Assembly: GCF_964204865.1 (NCBI RefSeq)
Contig: NC_135250.1
Span: 20,389,395-20,453,394 of the forward strand
Source: Styela clava
Taxonomy: Eukaryota > Chordata > Ascidiacea > Stolidobranchia > Styelidae
Length of the DNA stretch: 64,000 nt
Reading direction: 5' to 3'
Shown piece after piece: positions 1 through 13,100 of the stretch. The notes beneath the pieces are model-generated. The model did no database searches, was not told where the DNA came from, and worked only from the letters and a program-made list of their open reading frames with translations. Both the position numbers and the translations under genes were made by a program. The first letter of the stretch is position 1. The number at the start of each line of letters is the position of its first letter.

Positions 1-1373
1 AATATAAAAATTTATTTGTATTGACTTATGATTGCAATCAAACAATCACTTGTGAATCAAATTATGTAAGACATAAATTTTAGACAAGCGAATCTTTTCT
101 GAATTGTATTAGAACAATGTTCAATTGTTAATTTACGGCACCAACCGAATATATTGAAGTTGTTGTCAACTTTGCGGTCATTTGTTTTTCATGTTAATGG
201 TGGTGACTACGTCAATCATATGGACCGCATTGTTGTCCGACTAAAAATACTTTTACATCAGGCGACTAAAAACACTTTTCGCATTGTTCAAATTTAATCA
301 TTCATCTTCTTACGAGTTCCTTCAACCAAATACACGAGAACGGATTACAGATTACAACCGTAATCAGATGTTACAGAGCGTGTTATTCAGGTGTATTCTT
401 AGAATCTCTTTTATTTCCACGGAATTTTAAAATGCAAACTTTACGTACTCCTTCAAACAGACAAACACTCGCTTCTTCGCAAGTAATTTTACACCATTGT
501 TACATTAAACAATTTTTCTTAGCACATTATTCAATACTTTAATGAGAAATCAGGTTCCGAAGATTAATAATTTTTCTGTTTTTTGTTTTGCTCTGATATA
601 AATTATACTGATATAAAAATTATATATTACACTGATATAAAAAGTATTTAATCAAGTTTTTGTTGTCAAAGTCCAGTGAAAACGGCAACGAAATAATTTT
701 CTTGATTGTCCTCGAAATTCCGATATTATGAATTCCGTGTTATGAATCAAAAATATGAGTTGCATCAAATAGCTTTTACGCGGAGTTTGGCGACACAATC
801 CAAAACTTGGGTAGGGATTGCCTCGCATTATTTGTAAAATTAGACTAATTTGATTACATTGTGACTTTAGACACATGCTTCCATAATAATATACTTTTAA
901 AAATAAATGAGCTCAGTGAAATTCGTTGTATCAAATCATAATCATCAGCAGCGTCTAACCGCAATTCACGATCATATTCAAAACAAAATAAATACCATAC
1001 TGCTCACATCTGACTATATCCATATGTATAGTGATATTTTTCTAGATAGCAATGCTATAATTTTAACTCATCACTGCCAGCTAACGTCTAGAATCCATGA
1101 GGATGTGGGGTGAGATAAAATGACCAAGTATGACCTCAGACTTGTATAGTCAGGGATTCCATTGATCTGGAACCCGAAATAAGGACGACTGAAAAAATTT
1201 CTGCATTGTGAGCAGAAATGGCTGGCTTGCCTATGGGCTCCAGGTAAATGTCACAATTACAGACGTCACAGTGTGCGAAGCACTCACCCTTCAAGCTTCG
1301 TTTAACTTTGAATTCTTTCCCGTATTTCCCGTACAATAAAACTTTGGCGACAAGACAAACAACACAAAGCTTC
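1..1373. other. Intergenic, no gene seen
   Basis: AT-rich sequence with only short open frames that overlap on opposite strands and show no recognisable protein motif or splice structure. I see no RNA gene or clear repeat boundary here. Confidence 0.6.
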
Positions 1374-1381
1374 CTTTATGA

Positions 1382-3049
1382 CAGGGGTGGGCAACCTATT
1401 TCGGCTCGCGTGCCAAAATCGGCTAAATTTAATGATAAAATTCTTCTGCGTGCCGATCAAAATCAAAAACAATGCTTTGCTACTTACAGAGCAAAAAATG
1501 CACAATAATAAACCTTTTAAACTTGTACAGACAGATTCACTATTCGGGAAAATATCAGTCCGACAAACAGATTTGATTACTTTTCTTATTCAATATCAGT
1601 GAGACTTCTGCTGCTGCATTACCGCTGATAGAGATTTTACATTGGGTTTATACATTGTACCTCTCTAAGAAATACAACAAACTACTGGTTTCATCTTTCA
1701 GGCTACTCCTAATATGAGACTTAATAAAGTTCATAACTTAGAACAAAGGTTGACACGCATATGTGGAGCGTATGGACATATGGCATAAACATGGAGAGTA
1801 ATGCAGTTACTAATTTTTTTAAGACACGAAAAATTTTCTGGAATGACATCCCAATCACGCAATCGACGCAACCACAGGTTAAATTGTAGACAATTAAATT
1901 AATAAACCAATACATTTAAATATGCCCGTATCAGCAATGGATTGATTACTTTGAACAACAGAAAAATCATTACTATCCGTTAAAAAAGTCGTCCCGCGGT
2001 GATTTCTCGGCGATTAATTTGTATTTTTGATTTACTAATATACTTTATATGTATTGAATTGTACTCAACGGGATTTTTCATATCAGATCTTGGGATTTTT
2101 CTGACGGTGTATCAAAACTAAATACAACAATAAGGCAGTTTGCCGCATATTTTTACGGCAACAGATTGACGTGACATTTTAGAGTGGTAATGTTTATGTT
2201 TTGACGCAAGAAGACTGTGAGTTTCGTTGGACACAATTAAATTAATATAAAAATAAATTACAGATTTTCGTAGTTGTCATGAATTGAATATTTTACGGGA
2301 CAGAAAAGTCGGTATACGCTGAAAAACTCGACTCTCTTAACAAGCGCGTAATCACGGCGACTGTTTCATAAAAGAATGCGAATTTCCAATTTCAAAATTT
2401 TTCCTATTTGAAAATCCTGACTGCGCGCCTGGTTACGTGAATCACTATCGATCAAATCACCGACTTCGGTACGATTAATGACCAGCAAACAAATGCATAT
2501 CTCACATTGAATAGCATCACCTTTGTTTTTGAATGTATTGTTAACATAAATTTTCTAACGCGTATAATTTATTACATAAGCTTAGTTCGTTTGTATGAGG
2601 TGGTCCCCCAAAATTTTGGTCAGGCTTTCCCCGTCCATCAACTTGAAAAAAGTTGCCGATCACTGCTCTAACCAGCATGAGTTGTACAACTTCATAAATT
2701 GGGCAGAAATGAAGAAGATGGTGGCACAAACAAAAAATATTACGTAAGAATGTAGCCAAACGCATGCTGCGCTCTTCTCGACAAAATTTCTTGAGAGCTC
2801 ACTCATTTGTTACGTCATAATATATTTCTTTGTAGTCATATGTCATGAAATAACGAAAAGAGTTAAATAAATAACGGATTGTTTACGAACCCTAATGAAT
2901 AAACAAACATCTAGTTTCATCAGATAATTCAGAGCCTTGAAACTTTTTATCTCAAGGAGAATGATCTCGTTTCCGAACCTCGCTCGCGTGCTGAATAAAT
3001 GGGCTCGCGTGTCAAGTTTGGCACGCGTGCCAGGGGTTGCCCACCCCTG
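1382..3049. mobile_element. hAT-type DNA transposon, non-autonomous or decayed
   Basis: The left end reads CAGGGGTGGGCAACC (1382-1396) and the right end is the matching inverted sequence GGTTGCCCACCCCTG (ending 3049). The element is flanked by a perfect 8-bp target duplication, ctttatga at 1374-1381 and 3050-3057. Terminal sequence of this kind and an 8-bp duplication are typical of the hAT superfamily. Both subterminal regions repeat the words 'gctcgcgtg' and 'cgtgcca'. No long transposase frame is present in the 1.67 kb interior. At about 2613-2668 is a second hAT-like end (gttgccgatcactg), suggesting an older nested relic. Boundaries are directly visible; the family assignment is inference from the termini. 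Confidence 0.85.
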
Positions 3050-3319
3050 CTTTATGAAGTACAAAAAAGACAAAATAAGGACACGCAAGCCAAAAATAAG
3101 GACGCAAGCTAAAAATAAAATAAAAATAAGGACAAACCTTAGAAATGCAATTGAAGTGCAATTGGTCGGCGAGAAATATGACTCTGATCAGTTACTGATA
3201 AACTTTGCGTGTATATGCGTGCTTATAAAGCATTATACCGTTATGACTCGGACATGACGTATTAATGTAATACTGATCCTAGGAATATTGCACTCTGATC
3301 CGTCAAATAAAAATAATAA

Positions 3320-3976
3320 AATGCCAAATACATATTTAATAGCTAAATGTCTTAACTCACCTAATTGCCAAAAAGGCACATTCATCGCTAAATGGCTCAA
3401 CTTACATAATCACCACTGCCTCACCTAATAGACAAAAACATATTCAATTGGCAAATGCCTAAACTTACTTAATCATATTTAATCGCTAAATGCCTTAGCT
3501 CCCTCAATCCCCACTGCCTTACTAAATCGTCAAAAACATATTCAATTGCTAAATGCGTTACCTTATTTAATCGCCACTGTTTCGCCTGATCGCCAAAAAT
3601 ACATTTAATTAACTTACTTAATCGCTACCTCTTACTTAATCGTAAATGCCTTAACCTACTTAACCACCAAAAGCACATTCAATCGCTGAAGGCCTTAAGA
3701 TACTTTATCGCCGTTTCCTCAATTATTTGTCAAAAAGTATATTCATTCACTAAATGACTTACTGAATCGCCAAAAACATATTTAGGTAATCGCTAAATGC
3801 GTTATCTTGCTCAATCTCTACTGCCTCACTTAATCGCCAAAAACAAATTCAATTGCTAAATGCCTGAACGTACTTAATCGCCACTGTCTTACCTAATAGA
3901 CAAAAAGCATATTTAATCGTTAAATGACTCAATTTACTTAATTGCTAAAAATATAAATTTAATCGCTAAATGCGTT
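3320..3976. repeat. Degenerate minisatellite, unit about 60-65 bp
   Basis: A run of about eleven imperfect head-to-tail copies built from the phrases 'aatcgctaaatgcctta', 'acttacttaatcgccactgcc' and 'aatcgccaaaaacatattc'. Some units are shortened by loss of the middle phrase. No coding potential. It abuts the left arm of the large inverted repeat. Confidence 0.85.
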
Positions 3977-5376
3977 AACAATACTCGTATAAATGTCGAT
4001 TAAGAACAATTATCATCATTTTATATTTAATATTATTAAAATATAGATATGGCGAGTCACCTGCGTTTGCCAACACTTCCGAAAATTTCAAAGGAATATG
4101 ACGATTTACCCTTTGACTGAGGAATCGCTAGTGAAATTACCAATATGCTTGTTAATAATGCTAGAACATTTGTAACCTACTAAAATATAACTTACCATCA
4201 AGAGCATTGAATGTGAACACGTCAGCCGACTTATCCGTTTTTTTGAAATAACTATACAAAGTAATACAAAATATAAAGTTATTCTCAAGGAGTAAATGGT
4301 ACTTGGACAAAAATTCGCTTTATGGTAAACTGAAATTGTATTCAATAATTAGCTGAATAACTAACAGAAATTAATTTTGTAATGGATTGTGGAATCGTAA
4401 ATTTCAAAGTTTAATAAAATTGGTTTTCATCTGCTGATATGCTCTTAATTGATGATTCGCAAATATTTCGGTGGGTATGACGAGAATGAGGGTGAAATAA
4501 GCAGCTTTTTGTTAGAGAAAATACGTCGCCAGGAACAATACAAAAAACTTTACCAAATATATATTGTATACGCTAGATTAACGATTAACCCCCCGTATTG
4601 CAAGTACTTTAATAACTAAGAACTTCCATGTACTGTACATCCAGTGTTCTTAAAATATATCAAGTACGACTTTGCAGACAGTATGAAGTATTTATCTAGT
4701 GATGTTTTTATTTGAATTAATTAACTAAGTTAACATGCATATTTGTAATACATGTGATGTGATCTTAAGTGAGTCTAAATCTAAAGTCTGAATCTATAAC
4801 CACATATTGAATAATAATAAATTATTTTCACACAAAATAATATAATACTCATATCATAATATTTTATCTCTAGAAAATATGTAATATTCACCTGAATTGT
4901 TGATTGAAGGTCGACCAAATGCTTGTATAGAGTGGCACTTGGTTTATTGCCTACAGATATTCTGTATGAAACGTGTGTATATATCAAATCATGCTCCTTT
5001 AAAACAAAATATCGCAGTATACCCAATTCATTAATAAGTATATTAGATTAAAGATGACTATTCAAGAATCTTGAATCAAATAGAATACTTATTTATCTTA
5101 GAAGTATTTGTGGATCGACCAAACCTTTGAAAAACATACATTTATTCGAAAGAGTTTAGTGTGACTGCTGAAATGTCGACAATAAACATTTATTGTTTCT
5201 ACAAAATAAATTTATCTCATATATACGTGAATAGTAACAACACGATATCTTGGAATGACATTGTAATAAAGACCAACGTTATTTAATAAATCAGCCGGCG
5301 TTTCAATCACATAGACATCCACGTAATATATATTTTTTGTTCGCGACGGTATTGAGACTGAATTCATATAACACGT
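3977..5376 (+). repeat. Left arm of large inverted repeat
   Basis: Reads as the reverse complement of 7090-8360 in collinear blocks. The 'ttgattgaaggtcgaccaaa' region near 4901-4921 pairs with about 7906-7926, 'aacctactaaaatataactt' near 4175 pairs with about 8155, and 'cagccggcgtttcaatcaca' near 5292 pairs with about 7155. The arm carries an extra block of roughly 4350-4690 absent from the partner. No coding frame is conserved between the arms. The two arms are diverged but clearly homologous. Confidence 0.85.
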
Positions 5377-6689
5377 TAACATCTGCTTACTGACTAAATA
5401 CTGTTAATCTAACAATGCTGAAAAGCAATAAACATTCTGGGAGAAATACATGTATAACCGTAAAAGAATCAAACACATTTTGTGTTTCATTGGTTGGTGC
5501 ATTTGAGAATAAATAAACCGAAGAATACTACTAGATGAATTAGAAAAAGCTTAGACCTGGATTTACTAATTGGTAATACTTTATATTACTTTTTGATTTT
5601 AAATTGTCTCCAACCCTGTTTAATATTGTGTGTGTTTTTTAACTTTGAAGGGCTGAGACTGAACCAACTGACTACCGTTATACAGTATAAGTGTATGTTA
5701 CTTACGTGTATTCTGATTTGAAGTGGTTTGGTCCGCAATATCCCTACACTCCAACTGGATTCATATGTCGAACTAGTAAGTTAATATTATTGATGTAAGA
5801 AGATTTTGTGTACATAATATAAATTTTAATGTTAATGCTTTTTAATTTTCAATTTTATGTTAATAATTTTAGGTCGTTATTGGTGTTTTTTTTCTTTCAT
5901 GATAGTAGGATATAAAAAACATCGATCAGAGGTTGGGATTCTTCAACGAGGATCGCTTGTTTTTGAACAATTTCAATAGCGCAGTTGAATTTTATACGTG
6001 ATATTTAAAAATATTTGTCATTTGTAGCAATGTTCTCTGACTAGTAAATTACTATTACAGAGTATAGATTTTAGTACTGTAATGTAAACACTTATTCTAC
6101 ATTGCAATGATGCAGTAATTGACACTTCAACCGTGGTACTACGCTGAATTTTCTTTTGGAGATACAAACTCTACAAACACAAGCGTTGAAACTATGACCT
6201 ATTGGGACGCACAGAAAATGTGAAAAAAGAATCAAAGTAGAATTGTAGACATTGTAAACGACAGGGCATTCTTTGAGATTCGTAAAAAGTGTGCCAGGTA
6301 TTTCAACTTTTCCCTAATGCTTTCTTTACGTATCGGGCAATTTCTGTTGTTTATTACATGGCGAAAATATCTGATATCATATATATTCAATATATATGTG
6401 ATAAACTATTGAATACTCCCCAAATATTTTAGAAATTTTTTATGCTTTCATCTGTATTATGGGTACGAGTATTAATAAAAACTCTTTTCAATAATAACTC
6501 GGCCTCCGATTAACAACATTGACGTAGCGTAGCTGAGATACGAGCCGCGTCTGTATTCATGGCAAATTTTCGCTCATAAAATAGATAATTAGGATTATAT
6601 TTTTTAAACCCCAATTTAACAAGAATGAAAAGAAAACATTGAAACTTTTGTAACTCTCATTTAGTGATAGGATAGGATTCACATATTTA
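5377..6689. other. Spacer of the inverted repeat, no gene seen
   Basis: AT-rich sequence between the two arms, before the SINE. No motif, transposase frame or splice-supported exon was recognised. Confidence 0.5.
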
Positions 6690-7013
6690 TCCAGGGGGAG
6701 AGGAAAGCCGATTAGACGGCCCAACCATGTGCCGAACCACGCCGGCCTCTCGTCCGGTTACCATTTCATGTCGGGTATGTGATTAGTTAGTTATTTGTTT
6801 TCGGAAGCATGGACTTAATGGTGGAAGGAGCCCTAAACGACCAGCGGTTACGAGAACCCCATTACGGCGGCGAGAAGTTCAGCAACCCTCTCGCACTTGA
6901 CCATTCATATATGGGATTCGGAACCTGTGAACCCACACAGAGTAATCAGAGGTGCGTTGGCGAGCGTATTCCTAACGCTTTTAGCACGATGAGCCACACC
7001 GCGGCGCCACTAA
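6690..7013 (-). mobile_element. Probable tRNA-derived SINE
   Basis: A GC-richer island in AT-rich DNA. Read on minus, it begins near 7013 and contains a sequence resembling a pol III A box (tggctcatcgtg, about 6985-6996), followed after an appropriate distance by a B-box-like ggttccgaatcc (about 6915-6926, one extra base against the consensus). The rest is a non-tRNA body ending in a short repeated tail (cctatcctatc). This layout is that of a tRNA-derived SINE. The open frame on + across it shows no known protein. Confidence 0.65.
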
Positions 7014-7089
7014 AGTATTGGATACGAAAAAGTGAAAACTTCAGAGACTGTTTAATTATGAGATGGTCTATCTACGTTATGTAATCTGC

Positions 7090-8360
7090 AAAGGTTATAT
7101 GAAGTCAGTCCTGCAAACGTTGCGAGCAAAAAATTATATTACGTAAAAGCCTATGTAATTGAAACGCCGGCTGATTTTCTAAATAACATTAGTCTATATT
7201 ACAATGTCATTCTGTAAGCTATGATGTTTTCACTGTTCACGCATATTTGAAATGAATTATTGGATTTTGTATAAACAATAAATGTTGATTGACGACATTT
7301 CAGCAATCTCATTGAACTATTACGAATGAATGCATTTGTGTTCAGAGGCTTGGTCGATCCGCAAATACTTCGAAAATGTATAAGTTTTCGATTTGATTCA
7401 AGGGTCATGAATAGTCATCTTGCTTCTTGCTAAGGCATCGCTTTATTACAATCACACTGATTTATTTGCGCAGAGGAATAAAGCAAGGAAAGGTCGCTTA
7501 ACATCGACTGAAAGTGTTGAGCTAAATAAGTATGTGATATTTGTGCGCCATAAAAAAATCGGTACTCCCGTAGTGTATGTACCAGGTCAGAGTTAGGCCC
7601 TAATTTTATTCTGATTTTTTCTATTTTATTTCTATTACGATCTACTTCTATTACAGTCGGGGACTGTCTGTGTTAGCCCAGTGAATTCACTTGTTGCTCA
7701 TAAATTTCAGTCCCCTTACACAACGTGATAACGTGATGTAAAGTAGGCGAACAAAATTAGTTACCTCCATATTGGTATATACACTTCTGGAGCGCCATAA
7801 AATCAAATATATTGTAATATTTTGATTGAAAATAAGATTACTTGAAAAACACTTTTCATACAGAATATCTGAAAGCAATAAACCAAGTGCCGCTCTACCA
7901 TCATTTGGTCGACCTTCAATCAACAATTTAGGTGAATATTACCTATTTTCTAGAAATAAATTATTTTTACATATTTATACGTACAGATCACATCACATGT
8001 AACACAGATATGAATATTAACTTAATTATTTACTTCAAATAAACTCTCTTCAAATTTTACTCTCTAGCGATAACTTTACATTTATTTATATAGTCATTTC
8101 AATAAAACAACGAAGTCAGCTGATGTATTCACATTCATTGCTCTCGATGGTAAGTTATATTTTAGTAGGTTACAAATATTCTAGCCCAATAGCAAGCACA
8201 TCGGCAGTTTCAGTAGTGATTCCTCAATCAAAGAGTAAACCGTCTAAATTCTCTAAAATTTTAGGAAGTGTTTGCAAACGCTCGTCGTATCTATCTCCAT
8301 ATTATTAAATATTTTAATGATGATAATTATTCTTCATCGACATTTGTTGGAGTATTGTTA
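7090..8360 (-). repeat. Right arm of large inverted repeat
   Basis: Reverse-complement partner of 3977-5376. Block order is conserved; about 7410-7680 is an insertion relative to the left arm. The outer edge meets a sequence matching 'tgtcgat...aatactc' next to the minisatellite on the left side. No protein frame is shared by the arms. Confidence 0.8.
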
Positions 8361-9234
8361 AATAAGGTACTCAAACACAGCGTTTACATTGCTCATGATA
8401 TTCTATATATATATATATATTTATTTCAGGAACAGCATATGCAAAAAATGTGACGCCGGATGCAAAATAATGCAAAAAAAAAGAAAATAGATTTATTTTT
8501 GTCTTCAGTATGATGAATAAAACAGTGTTGTGCTAAAAAATTGTGTTGATTTCGTATGTGTCAAAATTATTTTGTTTCTTTTATGACAAATAAAAAGAAA
8601 AATCAGTAGCGTATGTATGATATCTAAGAAGCAATTTGGAAATACTACAGAAAAATACATTGTAACAAATCTCGTCAAAATATAAAAGATCCTCTATCCA
8701 GTAAATTTTAAAGTGACAAGCAACGCCTTAAAATCTCATTAAAAATAAATTAATTATTCAAGAAAAAGGAATTGAGCCAATGGATGAATTTCAGCTACAG
8801 TGTAAAGTCTTATTTAAAGCTAAATGGAAAAATGATGTTATATTTATTATATGAAATATCATATTTATTCCAAGGAGAGTAAAAGTTCATCAGTATCGAT
8901 ATTCAAAATTTCGCTAAAAAATATTTTATGTCTCTTCATCGCTTATACAATATTAAAAATTATATATTATATTGTATAAATATTATACAATATTATTAAA
9001 ATTAGACAAATAAAAAAAATGTGTATTTCAAAATGTTATCATTATTCGTAATGGAAAAACGTCTCCACTTCAAAATTATTGCTAATTTTATTTTTAGTCC
9101 ATTTTATTTAAATGAATTTATTCATATTAACATTGACTATATATACTAAAGTTTAAACCTAAACAATAAACAATACTAATGTTTATTAATTGGGATATTG
9201 AAATCTTAAAACCAAACCCACTTAATTCACAAGC
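8361..9234. other. AT-rich intergenic, no gene seen
   Basis: Very AT-rich, including a short (ta)n run near 8407-8421. No coding or RNA signal recognised. Confidence 0.5.
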
Positions 9235-9566
9235 ACAAGAGAACCATGCTCAAATATAGGATAGACACGAAGACCGAAACAAAATAGTACGGGTATGCAT
9301 TCTGTCACAGTAGACTACCGGTAACGCCTGACTACCAGATCGCTAACGCGAAGGCGGAACCGCCACGAGGTGCGCAATTTTTGTGTTTGACGTCAACGCA
9401 CACACAATAAAGAGAATTCCTTGTAAGCCCACAGATATTTTTGAAATAAAAAAAAGGAATATTCCTCTAGAAATCTAGAGTACGCTTTTTTCCTGCCAAC
9501 AATAATTAAAAAAGAATTGTAAAACGATGACAAAACGATCTGTAAGTCCATTTCGTGTCCAATAAA
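9235..9566 (+). mobile_element. MITE-like repeat, copy 1
   Basis: Begins with a form of 'gagagcaatgctcaaatata' (here gagaaccatgctcaaatata) and ends with 'cgtgtccaat'. The same ends and interior occur at about 13060-13440 (inverted), 28991-29100 (partial), 41880-42117 and 43938-44342. A gacacg near the start and cgtgtc at the end suggest short terminal inverted repeats. No frame inside. Confidence 0.6.
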
Positions 9567-10192
9567 CGTTTATAAAGACATATCACATCCAATATGCTAA
9601 GGTTACATTCATCACAAAATCGTAGTTAGAGAAAAGTCATAAGCTATTCAGGTATTAGAAGCTGCATTGGAAATAGCAATAACCGAGTATTTGCAAGCGA
9701 GAGCTGACTAAATAAAAGCGATATATATTGTATGAGAGCAATATAAAAAAGAACGGCTGCGAGTTTGTAACAAACTTGAGTATCCCGTAAAAAGCCTGTT
9801 TTCGGCAAGCTATATTATTCTTCAAATTATTTGTACTTTTTCATTGATATTGGGATCAATTGTCAATTTTTGTTTTCTAATCACCATTGTCCATGGCATA
9901 CACTTCATAGACTTTTGATTGCAGTCAAAAAATGATTATTATTCGGTCAGTGTCGTGTACTAATAATGATCTACAATTGGTAATTTTGCGCGTGAAAATT
10001 GCCATGACGTTATCGTATTGAATTCGATCAAGCCAAGAAATTACACGCCTTGAGTAAAGTGAGTTCGACGCCGGAAATAATTGGCGAAAGAAAAACACAT
10101 CGATCGCTTTGAGATTTGCAAAAGTGCTATTTGTTATTTGAGTTTTGCGAACGAATCTTGCTCTGTATTGTGCAGTGAGTTGACGATTTAGA

Positions 10193-13100
10193 ATGGAATC
10201 GTTGTGGAGATTTGTGATTGTTTTGAATCTGCTGGTTATCACGTGTGGAAAAGAGGTAGGATTATAACTAAAATCTTTGCCAAGACCACATTTTGGCTAG
10301 CCTTGCTAAAGTCAAATATCGTAATTAAACATATTTATTCGATTTTCCGCGAAGCCTATGAGATGAGCCATTATTGTACTTTATTTATTGCATTGACAAC
10401 CTCACTGTATTATTTAATTTCACTACCGGCAACAACAGAACAGTGAAAGTGTTATTATTTCTATTGACATTGTCATGTTAAGCTAGCCTTACATAACTGA
10501 GTCATGCTCGCGCGCGAAGCTAGCAAGCAGCAAAATACGAACACTTGGGAAAGAATGACATCATTCTTACGCCATGCCATATGTTGTAAATATCTTCCCA
10601 AATCAACCACGGAATCGCAAGGCAATTTTGTGGGAAATGGGGAATTTCCCAGATAGATGAAGGCATCAGACACTAAGTATATATATAAGCGTCAAGAAAT
10701 TCGGAAAATTGCAGGACCTCACGGGAAAACTCTGAGAATGGGGGTAGTCCGTTAGGTTGCCATCCATGGGTTGGCATACTTTGGTGAAGTGTTGGGTGGT
10801 AATAGTGATGTAAAAAATTTGATTTCATATTCTGTTTGAAGCGAGTTCCACATTAAATAAGAAAAGGTATTATTTTGATACGATGTAATCTCATTTTTTC
10901 AGAGAATCAATGATTCGTGATTTGATTAAATAGCAATTGCCGAATTTGCCCATTTTACATTAATTGGTCCCAGCGAAATAATAAAGTCGTTCACTCATGT
11001 TTGAATTACAGATTCGCATCTCCATCAACGGTACGGAAGCCATCTACAATATCGATAAAAAATCTCCTTCCGTTACGCTAGGAATGGGAATTTTTAAATA
11101 CGGTGTCATCAAATATATGAAGTCAGTAACCTTAATGAGTTAGGCTTAGAGACTGTTATTAATTGTATTTTTGTTGAAATTTACTAATTGACTCGAATAT
11201 TTATTTCAATCTTCACTATTGTTCATAACCCAGGTGTGCCAGGAGATTAACTTGATCAGCTGTCACAGTCTGCGTAACCGTGCTATAATTATTCTAGTTT
11301 AAACCATGATGGTAACTTGTATATTTGTGTCGTAATCTCTGGTAGATCCATTTTTATATGCATTGAAATACAGGCAAAAAATTTATGAACACAAATTGTT
11401 GTAGTTTTCTTTTGATTTTTGCAATGGAAATGCTATGAGTATCGCTAATTTCGATGATGTCACTTTCTTTAACAGCAACACGAAACTCTTGACATTAGCA
11501 AAAGCTCTCGGTCCATCGTATGTTAGAATGGGAGGAACGAAGTCTGATCATTCACATTTTGTTCCAGGAAATATTGCCCGTCAAATGCGAGGTACTAGCT
11601 TATTTACAAAATAAAAGTTAATTTTTTTATGGTAAAAAATTAAAAATTAAAATTTGGAAATTTCTTTTATATAAACTGAGTACACCATTGAATTTAGATA
11701 ATGTACTTTCAATACCTATATTACCTTTCCATATTTCTAGATTTTTACCCTGATTTGGAAGCTGAAAGATTTTACTTCAACTGCGTGTTTGTATATTATG
11801 ATTTATAAGACAGCTACAATAAATGTTACCGTCATAGCTTCTATTTAACATATTCCTGTTCTTATAAGGAATATTTTTCACTAACTCTAGAAAATAAGTA
11901 CTATTTTCAAAATATGAAGCTTCCTCCCCTACTCGTTATATTAAGAATATAGTATTTTAATATTGATGTAAATATTAATTAAGTGTGAAGTTGACCCATA
12001 GTTGAAATAGATTTTTTCATATTTAAGAATATTCGGTGTAGAGAATGTGATATAATTCTTTGCTTTGTTTCTATTTTTTTTTCATTTTTCAGAACAAAAT
12101 TGTCTTGGAGAAATGCCAAATAACGAAGAATTTGTGCAACATATGTTGAAAGTTGCAGAATGGCAATTCGAAAATTCATTTGCGAAAGAAAGATACGGAT
12201 TATCTGATAATAATGTATCATACACAGGTAAGTTTTTGCATTAACCTCAAATCTAAAATACAAATGTGGATAAACCTCGTTATATTTGAATGCAGCTTTT
12301 TGTTTCTATCTTCTATCAACGTCGAAAATTTAGAAAATATTTGAAAATTACTCAACGCGACTTAAAAGCAAGGCCTCATTTTTAATTATTTTGTGGTACT
12401 TTAGTAGTAGTTGTAAAATTGTTATCATCAAAGCTGATCAGAATGAATATATGCAAAGTTTCAAAAACCACATATAGCCGCTATATAACTAAACTATTGT
12501 ATATATATTAAAATCGTAAAGATTTGGAATTTCTCATTAAAAAATTTAATCTAGGCGAGCATTTTTTTTGCTTGTCAACTTTGAGAAACTAAAATTTCTA
12601 CAAATCTCATCATATAAACTGATCTGTATAGTTCCTTCAATAATAGACTCTGTAGTGACGTATTTTTTAGTGAGTGTCCAGCCCTTTACATTTCTGGTTT
12701 ACAAAATGTACAAGATTACGCTTGGGCTCATCTCAAACTTATTGCTTTAGGATCAGAGTTCGACGATCTGATGTCCTTCGTAAATTGTGCGAATTGGGAA
12801 CTTATTTTTGGACTAAATCTGTTGGATAGAAAACATGGTAATAAAAAATGGAATTCCACAAATACTGTTCAATTACTCAATTATGCTAAAAGCCAAAAAC
12901 ATCGAGTGAATTGGGAACTTGGTAACGGTAAGTATGAAAAGCTTATTGCAAATTTTTCGCATTCATTGATTTGATTTCTACACAATTTCTTGAGCAGATT
13001 GTTTAGCATTTTCAAATGACCACTACCAGCAAAGCTTGAAGCGGAAACATCTTTTTGAAAGCAAATATTTTTATGTCGGATCGTTTTGTTTGTTATGTTG

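Noticed and set aside
6809-7084. 91-codon + frame
   Set aside because: It lies across the tRNA-like SINE and has no protein features.
9925-10242. 105-codon minus frame opposite heparanase exon 1
   Set aside because: It is antisense to the leader exon and 5' flank, with no motif or splice context.
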